From Endomicrobium sp. (GTDB lineage Bacteria > Elusimicrobiota > Endomicrobiia > Endomicrobiales > Endomicrobiaceae): a stretch of 6,524 nucleotides of DNA. A program made the position numbers and the translations under genes. How positions within the stretch are numbered: position 1 is the first letter of the stretch; every line of letters starts with the position of its first letter. The DNA lies in contig JAITOH010000028.1 in the NCBI GenBank assembly GCA_031290055.1, positions 1 to 6,524 on the forward strand, read 5' to 3'. Below the pieces are notes generated by a model. It was not told the DNA's origin, ran no database searches, and was given only the letters and a program-made list of their open reading frames with translations. Positions 1 through 5,972 of the stretch are shown here, in pieces.

Positions 1-440
1 TAAATAGAAAAAATCATGGACAATCTGCGGCTCTTATAGCCATGAGGTTAATGAAAAACATGGGTGCGACACCTGATGAAACAGCAATAATAATTTCTGC
101 TATTGGTAACCATGAGGAAGGAGTAGGAGATCCTGTTAATCCGGTGGCAGCTGCGTTAATTTTAGCTGATAAGTCCGATGTACATAAGACAAGAGTAAGA
201 AATCCGGATATTTTAAAGTATGATATACATGACAGGGTGAATTACGCTGTTGTAAAGTCTTTTTTGAAAGTTATAAAAGACAAAAAAATTATATCTCTTC
301 AACTTACAATTGATATGCAAATATCTAAGGTTATGGAATATTTTGAAATTTTTATATCAAGAATGGTTATGTGCAGAAAAGCTGCGAGTTTTCTAAAGTG
401 TTCATTTGAATTAATAATAAATGATAGGAAATTACTTTAA
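1..440 (+). CDS. HD-domain phosphohydrolase-like protein, 5' truncated
   Basis: The reading frame is already open at the left edge (first full codon at base 3) and ends at TAA 438-440, so 145 C-terminal residues are visible. Conserved blocks are an HGQSAA segment (bases 15-32), an NHEEG segment (108-122) and an ALILADKSDVHKTRVRN-like segment (about 156-203). Their His and Asp residues fit the later metal-binding positions of the HD superfamily. The first His-Asp pair would lie upstream of the window. The C-terminal part (DIHDRVNYAV, then MEYFEIF.SRM, ending in IINDRKLL) matches my memory of a family of stand-alone HD proteins in anaerobic Firmicutes and other phyla; the substrate is not known to me. 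The ATG at 42 is an internal Met, not the start, because the HGQS motif lies before it. The gene is in the same frame as secD and ends directly before it, so the two are probably co-transcribed. Confidence 0.85.
   Translation, partial: NRKNHGQSAALIAMRLMKNMGATPDETAIIISAIGNHEEGVGDPVNPVAAALILADKSDVHKTRVRNPDILKYDIHDRVNYAVVKSFLKVIKDKKIISLQLTIDMQISKVMEYFEIFISRMVMCRKAASFLKCSFELIINDRKLL
426..431 (+). promoter_or_regulatory. ribosome binding site for secD (GTG start)
   Basis: AGGAAA lies inside the last codons of the HD gene, nine bases before GTG at 441. It supports the non-ATG start of secD. The next in-frame ATG is at codon 69, beyond the first membrane segment and the LGLDLKGG motif, so it cannot be the start. 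Confidence 0.5.
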
Positions 441-1874
441 GTGCACAAATTTAATTGGAGATTGTGGAGTAGCTGTGTGTTATTGGCTTTTTCAATTTGG
501 GCTTTGTGGCCGTCTGTTAGTTTGTTGTTAATCTCTAATGAAAGAGTAGAAGTTGCACAAAAAGAAAAACCTTACATTTTTAATAAGAGTTTAAAATTGG
601 GTCTGGATTTAAAAGGCGGAACAGATATTCTCTTGGAAGTTGGTACGATGTCTCAAACAGGGGAAAATGTAAATACTGAGGATGTAGTTGATAGAGTTAT
701 AGAAATAATTAGGAATAGGATAGATCAGTTTGGTGTTACAGAGCCTTTGATTGCAAAGCAAGGAGCTAAATGGATAGTAGTGCAATTGCCGAGTATTAGA
801 GATCCTGAAATCGCGAAAGATTTAATAGGGAAAACTGCACTGCTTGAGTTTAAGATAGTAGACACAAGTGATGAATCATGCCGAATTCTTGATCTGTTTT
901 CAAAGAAAAAAACTACATCTGCAAACTTTAGGAGAAATTTATTTGCATATCCAGATATAAAAGTTATTATGCCAAAAGGGTCGTCAATTTTTGAGAGTAA
1001 AGAAAATACAGACTATTATGTTTTAGGGGAAACTCTTTTAACAGGATCGGCCATTAAGAATGCGAAAGTTAGTTTTGATGAATTATCCGGACAGCCCCAA
1101 GTTTTAATAGAATTCAATAAAGATGGTGAAAAGGCTTTCGCAAATATTACTAAAAGAAATAAAGAAAAACAATTGGCTATCGTTCTTGATGGTGTAGTAC
1201 AAGTTGCTCCTATAATACATTCAGAAATTCCTTATGGGATGGCGGCTATAAATGGTAGTTTTAGTAGTCTAGAGGAAGCGAGGCTTCTTGCTACTATACT
1301 AAGAGCTGGTGCTCTTCCAGCTTCTGTTAAAATAGTAGAGGAAAGAATTGTTGGACCGTCTCTAGGTGAGGATTCAATAAAAAAAGGATGTTTGTCATCT
1401 CTTATAGGTATTTCAAGTATTTTCCTTTTTATGCTTGTCTATTATCGGTTTTCTGGATTAATTGTGGATATAGCCCTTGGTTTTAACTTAATGTTACTTC
1501 TAGCTGTTATGGCATATTTCCAGTTTACTCTCACACTCCCAGGTGTAGCCGGTATAGCTTTAACGCTTTCTATGGCTGTTGATGCTAATGTACTTATTTT
1601 GGAAAGAGTGAGAGAAGAGCTTCTTTCTGGGAAAGCTATGAGAATTGCAGTAAGTGTTGGTTATCGAAGAGTTTTTTGGACTATTTTTGATGCAAATTTT
1701 ACAACTCTTATAGCTGCATTTTTCTTATTTAAATTTGGAACTGGCCCTATAAAAGGTTTTGCAGCTACTCTTTCTATAGGTCTTATCATAAGTATGTTTA
1801 CTTCCGTAGTCTTAACCAAACTTATATATGAACTTTTATTTAGAGAAAAATTTTTATTGAGAATAAAAATATAG
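441..1874 (+). CDS. secD: protein translocase subunit SecD
   Basis: SecD pairs with SecF as an RND-type membrane complex that uses the proton gradient to pull exported proteins through SecYEG. The 477 residues show the full SecD pattern: a first membrane helix at about 11-31, LGLDLKGG at 53-60, the periplasmic P1 region, IVLDGVVQVAP at 247-257, LLATILRAGALP at 282-293 and VGPSLGEDSI at 304-313. Five further helices span about 315-463. MAVDANVLI (379-387) carries Asp381, equivalent to the proton-path Asp of characterised SecDF. FDANFTTLIAA and GTGPIKGFAATL follow. The protein is shorter than the roughly 615-residue E. coli SecD, mainly in the periplasmic part, as in many other phyla. It starts with GTG immediately after the upstream TAA, and secF follows 14 bases downstream, so an operon is likely. 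YajC is not found directly upstream. Confidence 0.97.
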   Translation: MHKFNWRLWSSCVLLAFSIWALWPSVSLLLISNERVEVAQKEKPYIFNKSLKLGLDLKGGTDILLEVGTMSQTGENVNTEDVVDRVIEIIRNRIDQFGVTEPLIAKQGAKWIVVQLPSIRDPEIAKDLIGKTALLEFKIVDTSDESCRILDLFSKKKTTSANFRRNLFAYPDIKVIMPKGSSIFESKENTDYYVLGETLLTGSAIKNAKVSFDELSGQPQVLIEFNKDGEKAFANITKRNKEKQLAIVLDGVVQVAPIIHSEIPYGMAAINGSFSSLEEARLLATILRAGALPASVKIVEERIVGPSLGEDSIKKGCLSSLIGISSIFLFMLVYYRFSGLIVDIALGFNLMLLLAVMAYFQFTLTLPGVAGIALTLSMAVDANVLILERVREELLSGKAMRIAVSVGYRRVFWTIFDANFTTLIAAFFLFKFGTGPIKGFAATLSIGLIISMFTSVVLTKLIYELLFREKFLLRIKI

Positions 1875-1888
1875 TTGGGGTTGTACAA

Positions 1889-2809
1889 ATGCAATTTTTT
1901 AAATTTACAAATATAGATTTTATAAGAAATAGACGTAAATTTTTTGTAATTTTTGGGTTGTTGTTTTTGTGGTCAACATGTGTTATAGTTCGTAGAGGTG
2001 GGTCTAATTACGGTATTGATTTTACTGGTGGTATCCTTATGCATATTTCTTTTCAAAATAAAGTTGATTTGAGAGATCTTCGAATTGCATTAGAAGAAAG
2101 TGGAATGAATTCTTTTGAACTTCAAAGTTCAAATAATATCATTATAATAAGGGCAAAAAAAAGTGTTAATTTTCAAGAAAAATTAAAAAATTCAATTCAA
2201 AATTTTGTGCAATCAATGTTTCCAAATAATTTAGTAAAAATTGAAAGAATTGAGTATGTGGGCCCTGCTGTGAGTGAATATCTTTCAAGACAGGCAATCT
2301 ACGGGTTTTTGTTTGCTTTTTTGGGCATGATTGCCTATATTACTTTTAGATTTAAATCTAGTTTTTGGGGTATAGCTGCAATTTTGGGTGTTATCCACGA
2401 TGTAGTTGTGACTTTTGGTTTTGTAGTTCTTCTTGGCAAAGAAGTTAACATAACAGTTGTTGCTGCTCTTCTCACAATTGCAGGGTATTCAATTAATGAT
2501 ACAATAGTTTTGTTTAATAGAATAAAGGAAAATTTAAAACTCGCTCTAAGTCAGAATTTTGCAGTTTTAGTGAATAGGAGTATCAATGACGTTCTTGCTA
2601 GAACAATTGTTACGTCTATAACGGTATTTATCGTAGCATGTTCGCTATTTTTCTTTGGAGGCGAAGTTCTGCATACTTTTGCATATGTAATGGTTATAGG
2701 TACTGTATTGGGAGTCTTCTCTACAATATTTGTTTGTGCTCCACTTATTTATGAATTAGAAATAAAAAGGAACAAACGTCTAAAAAAAAATACCTGTAAG
2801 ACAAAATGA
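1889..2809 (+). CDS. secF: protein translocase subunit SecF
   Basis: SecF is the partner of SecD in the inner-membrane complex that drives late steps of Sec export. Its 306 residues are close to the usual length. Visible motifs are a first helix at about 17-35, GIDFTGG at 42-48, a short periplasmic domain (about 50-120), VGPAVS at 124-129, and membrane helices from about 136 to 290. HDVVVTFGF starts at 170. AGYSINDTIVLFNR (198-211) contains Asp204 and DVLARTIVTS (234-243) contains Arg238, both matching residues of the SecDF proton path. The ATG is preceded by a GGGGT element (1877-1881) seven bases upstream. The C-terminal tail is basic (KRNKRLKK) and crosses an A9 run at 2782-2790. The stop codon overlaps an ATG as ATGA, which suggests that another gene was once coupled to it. 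Confidence 0.97.
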   Translation: MQFFKFTNIDFIRNRRKFFVIFGLLFLWSTCVIVRRGGSNYGIDFTGGILMHISFQNKVDLRDLRIALEESGMNSFELQSSNNIIIIRAKKSVNFQEKLKNSIQNFVQSMFPNNLVKIERIEYVGPAVSEYLSRQAIYGFLFAFLGMIAYITFRFKSSFWGIAAILGVIHDVVVTFGFVVLLGKEVNITVVAALLTIAGYSINDTIVLFNRIKENLKLALSQNFAVLVNRSINDVLARTIVTSITVFIVACSLFFFGGEVLHTFAYVMVIGTVLGVFSTIFVCAPLIYELEIKRNKRLKKNTCKTK

Positions 2810-3044
2810 GTTGTTTTTTAATGAAGTGATACAAAAATGGATAGAATTGAATTTTTTTTGACAAATGCGTGAAATAATTTTCAATATTAAATTCTGCAAT
2901 ATTTATGTGAATACATGAAGAATGTGTTTTAATGTTGTTGCTAAGGCTCATAGAAAAAAATATGTTGTGGAGAATTAGCTCTAAAGTATTGAGGTAGAAA
3001 GTTGTGTTTTGTTGAAATGTATTAGGGAAAAACCCCAAAAATGA
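2806..3044 (+). pseudogene. possible decayed small gene between secF and waaA
   Basis: No intact gene fills this stretch, but open segments continue one another across frames. An ATG at 2806 overlaps the secF stop (ATGA) and reads seven codons. A second frame reads NEVIQKWIELNFF, a TGA at 2859, then QMREIIFNIKFCNIYVNT to a stop at 2916. A third frame reads HEECVLMLLLRLIEKNMLW and on through ISSKVLR to a stop at 2995. The second frame then resumes with EVESCVLLKCIREKPQK and stops at TGA 3042-3044, overlapping the waaA start as ATGA. The sum is about 80 codons, with coupling-type overlaps on both sides and a G-over-C bias like that of the flanking genes. I do not recognise the family. Plain non-coding sequence remains possible. 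Confidence 0.3.
2858..2885 (+). promoter_or_regulatory. candidate sigma-70-type promoter upstream of waaA
   Basis: A perfect -35 hexamer TTGACA lies at 2858-2863. With a 16-base spacer the -10 candidate is TTCAAT (2880-2885, four of six matches). A 19-base spacer gives AATATT (2883-2888), also four of six. Neither -10 is strong, and AT-rich DNA yields such hexamers by chance. It would serve waaA and the genes after it, which otherwise depend on read-through from secDF. I see no convincing terminator after secF. Confidence 0.25.
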
Positions 3045-4294
3045 TATTTTTTTTTCTTTTAGTCTATAATTTTCTGTTTGTTCTAGTGTTGCCTTTAGTA
3101 GTTATCATCCTTTTAATTAGTAATAAATATAGAAAGGAAGTTTTTTATAAATTATTCGAACGTTTTGCAATTTGTAATTCTTTAAATAAAACTGCAAAAA
3201 AAACTCTTTGGATACATTGTGCTTCACTTGGTGAAGTGCGTGTTGTAGAAACAATATTGGAAAATTTTGAAGAAGAATATTTTGTTGTTTTGACGTCAGT
3301 TACAAAAAGTGCTAGAGAATACGCCCAAAAATTACAGAAAGTGAACTTTGTTACTTTGTTACCTTTAGACATTTACCCGATCATGCACAAAACTTTTAAT
3401 GTTATTAAGCCAGATCTTCTTATACTTATTGAAACTGAGCTTTGGATAAATATGCTGTATATTGCGTTTCGTAATGATGTAAAGGTTATTCTAGTTAATG
3501 CTAGAATGTCTGATGCTTCATTTAAAATGTATAAAAGATTAAAATTTTTCTGGAATAAATTTGTAGGATTAATAAGTGTTGTTGTTGCAAGAAACAAAGA
3601 GGATGCTGAAAAGTTTAAATTTTTAACAACTGGCAAAACAAAAATTGTTGTTTCTGGAAACATAAAATATGATAGAAATTTTATACTGAATTCAACCAGA
3701 AAAGATTTTTTTTTAAAAAATGAAGATTTTGTTTTTACGGCTGGCAGCACAAGAAATGGGGAAGAAAAGTTTATTGCAAACGTATATAACAAAATAAGTT
3801 TTGTTTGTACTAATGTTAAGTTCTTTGTTGCTCCAAGACATCTTTCAAGAATTAAGAATGTGGTAAAAATCCTTGATGGTAGCGACGTTAAGTATTCACT
3901 GTTTTCCAAAGGTGATTTTAAAAACAATTTTATTTTAGTTGATGTCTTTGGTAAGTTGCAAAATATATATTCGGTTTCCGACATATGTTTTTTAGGGGGA
4001 TCAATTGTTAAAAAAGGCGGACAAAACCCGATAGAGCCTGCTGCATACGGTAAGCCAATTTTATTCGGTAGAAATATGAATAACTTTAAGTCTGAGTCAG
4101 AAATTCTTATAAAGTTCGGAGGGGCTCTAATTGTTAAGGATGTAGATGATGTAGTTGAAAAAATATGTAAATTTATATATGACAAAAGTCTTATCAGAAA
4201 AGTGGGACAAAATGCTTTAAGAGCTGTTACATCACAAAAAGGGTCGTTAGCTTTTACACTTAAAGAAATAAAAGAGATTTTAGATGGACAGTAA
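3041..4294 (+). CDS. waaA: 3-deoxy-D-manno-octulosonic acid (Kdo) transferase
   Basis: WaaA (KdtA, family GT30) transfers Kdo from CMP-Kdo to the lipid A precursor at the cytoplasmic face of the inner membrane. The 417 residues are close to the 425 of E. coli. A single hydrophobic N-terminal anchor covers about 2-26. WIHCASLGEV (57-66) carries Glu65, matching the catalytic Glu of the family; Cys60 stands where Ala is more usual. ETELWIN (131-137), NARMSD (153-158), SGNIKYD (205-211), AGSTRNGEE (234-242) and APRHLSR (264-270) follow. The CMP-Kdo-binding segment GGS.V..GGQNPIEPAAYGKP with a following NF runs from 319 to 349. The ATG at 3041 is the first start after an in-frame TAG at 3023; an AGGGA element lies 12 bases upstream. 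T9 runs lie at codons 3-5 and at 3706-3714. The number of Kdo units added cannot be read from the sequence. Confidence 0.95.
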   Translation: MIFFFLLVYNFLFVLVLPLVVIILLISNKYRKEVFYKLFERFAICNSLNKTAKKTLWIHCASLGEVRVVETILENFEEEYFVVLTSVTKSAREYAQKLQKVNFVTLLPLDIYPIMHKTFNVIKPDLLILIETELWINMLYIAFRNDVKVILVNARMSDASFKMYKRLKFFWNKFVGLISVVVARNKEDAEKFKFLTTGKTKIVVSGNIKYDRNFILNSTRKDFFLKNEDFVFTAGSTRNGEEKFIANVYNKISFVCTNVKFFVAPRHLSRIKNVVKILDGSDVKYSLFSKGDFKNNFILVDVFGKLQNIYSVSDICFLGGSIVKKGGQNPIEPAAYGKPILFGRNMNNFKSESEILIKFGGALIVKDVDDVVEKICKFIYDKSLIRKVGQNALRAVTSQKGSLAFTLKEIKEILDGQ

Positions 4295-5972
4295 GAAATT
4301 GGGCAAATTTGTTACTTACATATGTAGGATCATAGATAAGACTTTGAGAAAAAAATCATTAAATGATTTTTTTCATTATCAAAAACCCGCAATTTATTCT
4401 TTTTGGCATGGGAATGAACTTCCTATGCTTATGTTTAATCAAAAAAAAAATATAGCTATTATGGTAAGTATTTCAAAAGATGGTGAGCTTTTAACTCAAG
4501 TTTTACAAAATTTTGGATACTTTACAATCAGGGGATCTTCAAGCAGAGGTGGAAAAAGAGCACTTATAGAAATAATAAAATATGCTCGTAAAGGACATGC
4601 TGTAGCTTTTGCAGCCGATGGACCTAGGGGTCCTTATCATAAACTTAAGTTAGGGGTTGTATATACAGCTAAAAAAACTGGTATGCCTATTATTCCAATA
4701 AGTTGCTCTCCTAAAAACAAAATTATAATCAATAAATCGTGGGACAAGACAATAATTCCTATGCCTTTTTCTAAGATGATACAAATTTATGGAAACCCTA
4801 TTTATGTACATGATAGTGACAATATTACTGATAAGAAGATTCTTGTAGAAAAATCCCTAAATAAATTATTTGAGTTTACTGGAAAATACTATTGGAATAA
4901 AGATATTTTAAAACATTTAGAATATCATCCTGCTCCAAAAATTTTAATAGTCCAACCTAGTAGAATTGGTGATATAGTGTTTTCCTTACCAGTTCTTGTA
5001 GCGATAAAGAAAAAATATCCTAACTCAAGAATAAGCTGGATTGTAGATGAAAGATGCGCTGGAATTTTAGAAAACAATCCAAACCTTGAAAATATTTTTG
5101 TCTGGAACAGGAAGAAGTTTTCTTTCAAATATTATAAGAATTTAAGCTGCAATTTAAAGGGACAGAAGTTTGATTTAAGTATAGATTTACATGGACTTGC
5201 AAAATCTGCAATGCTTGTCAAAATTGCGGGTGCAAAATTTAAAATAGCATCGTCTTCTACAAACGGCATGAGAGAATTTTCGTGGATGTTTTCCAAAGAA
5301 ATAAAATCTACTAATAATAAGTGGCATTGCGTAGAACGTCATCTTGAAGTTGCTAAGTTTTTAGATTGTAGTTATGATATACGGGATGTCAGCTATCCCA
5401 TAGCAATCCCAGAAAAAGTTTTTAAAGATGTTCTAGAAAAACTTACTCATGTAGGCGTATTATGTACGAATAATATAATAGGGATTCATCCTGGAGGTGG
5501 ATGGATTTCTAGGCGATGGGAGAGTCATAAATTTGCAATTCTTGCTAAGAAATTAAAGTTAGAATTTAATTCTGAGGTTGTTATTATTGGAGGTGAAGAA
5601 GGTGGTGCAAGTGAAAAAGGTTTAAGTAAAGAAATAATTGATAATTCTCAAGTTAAAATAATTGATATGTCAGGGGAATTTACATTAAAAGAATTGTGCG
5701 CTTTTTTGAAAATGTGTAAAGTGTTTGTAGGTAATGAAGCTGGACCTATACATATTGCAACAGCATTAAATGTACAGTCAGTAGCAATTTTAGGTCCAAC
5801 AAATGCAAAACGTACCGGACCTTACAAAGGTAATACGAAAGTTGTACAGCATAAAGTGGATTGTCAACCGTGTAGAAATAAAAACTGTAAAAAATTGATA
5901 TGCATGCGTTGTATAAATGTTTCTGAAGTTTTTGAAGAAATAAAAAAAAAATATGGAAATTTTGATAATTAA
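4284..5972 (+). CDS. fusion: DUF374 (LpxJ-like) acyltransferase + GT9 heptosyltransferase
   Basis: Two complete domains lie in one 562-residue frame. Residues 1 to about 205 are DUF374, the family that includes the epsilonproteobacterial lipid A late acyltransferase LpxJ: FWHGNELPML (40-49), SISKDGELL (62-70), RGSSSRGGKRAL (83-94), ADGPRGP (111-117), then TGMPIIPIS (132-140). Residues from about 218 are a WaaF/WaaC-type ADP-heptose transferase (GT9): ILIVQPSRIGDIV (220-232) with Asp230 matching the catalytic Asp, IDLHGLAKSA (300-309), IHPGGGWISRRW (401-412), GNEAGPIHIATAL (483-495) and LGPTNAKRTGPY (503-514). A Cys cluster follows (527, 530, 535, 540, 543), typical of WaaF-like C-termini. The usual Asp of the GNDSGP motif is Glu485. 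The start overlaps waaA by 11 bases, with a weak AGAGA upstream. No frame break is seen at the junction. It probably acylates and glycosylates Kdo-lipid A; acceptor and order are inferred. Confidence 0.9.
   Translation: MDSKKLGKFVTYICRIIDKTLRKKSLNDFFHYQKPAIYSFWHGNELPMLMFNQKKNIAIMVSISKDGELLTQVLQNFGYFTIRGSSSRGGKRALIEIIKYARKGHAVAFAADGPRGPYHKLKLGVVYTAKKTGMPIIPISCSPKNKIIINKSWDKTIIPMPFSKMIQIYGNPIYVHDSDNITDKKILVEKSLNKLFEFTGKYYWNKDILKHLEYHPAPKILIVQPSRIGDIVFSLPVLVAIKKKYPNSRISWIVDERCAGILENNPNLENIFVWNRKKFSFKYYKNLSCNLKGQKFDLSIDLHGLAKSAMLVKIAGAKFKIASSSTNGMREFSWMFSKEIKSTNNKWHCVERHLEVAKFLDCSYDIRDVSYPIAIPEKVFKDVLEKLTHVGVLCTNNIIGIHPGGGWISRRWESHKFAILAKKLKLEFNSEVVIIGGEEGGASEKGLSKEIIDNSQVKIIDMSGEFTLKELCAFLKMCKVFVGNEAGPIHIATALNVQSVAILGPTNAKRTGPYKGNTKVVQHKVDCQPCRNKNCKKLICMRCINVSEVFEEIKKKYGNFDN
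4441..4450 (+). repeat. A10 homopolymer in the acyltransferase domain
   Basis: Ten consecutive A bases cover codons 53-56 (Gln-Lys-Lys-Asn) of the fusion gene. Loss of one A puts a TAG in frame directly after the tract. Gain of one A gives a TGA after about a dozen codons. The tract is therefore a potential on/off switch or transcription-slippage site early in the gene. Confidence 0.9.
5942..5951 (+). repeat. A10 homopolymer at the junction of two glycosyltransferase genes
   Basis: Ten consecutive A bases cover Ile553-Lys556 near the end of the fusion gene and stop two bases before the ATG of the next gene. Loss of one A removes the upstream stop and continues in frame into the downstream heptosyltransferase from its Met1. 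Gain of one A only changes the last residues to a short IWKF tail. Confidence 0.9.

Noticed and set aside
438..443. Read-through of TAA to give an HD-SecD fusion, since both genes share a frame
   Set aside because: A good ribosome site precedes the GTG, TAA is the least leaky stop, and SecD begins with a normal N-terminus. The shared frame has a one-in-three chance.
2837..2872. Eleven-codon open frame starting MDRIEFFL as a leader peptide
   Set aside because: There is no clear ribosome site, no regulatory hairpin after it and no run of one amino acid. It is better seen as part of the decayed stretch.
3025..3036. GGG-AAAAA-CCC hairpin just before the waaA start
   Set aside because: Only three pairs can form, too weak to call a regulatory hairpin or terminator; the GGG is more likely part of the ribosome site.
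2745..3038. Minus-strand open frame of 97 codons across the secF-waaA gap
   Set aside because: It overlaps the end of secF and is rich in Phe, Leu, Asn, Ile and Tyr with no recognisable motif. The C-poor + strand lowers the chance of stop codons on the opposite strand, so the length is not strong evidence.
3373..4185. Minus-strand open frame of 270 codons inside waaA
   Set aside because: It is fully antisense to a gene with every Kdo transferase motif, has no recognisable family features, and follows from codon bias on the + strand.
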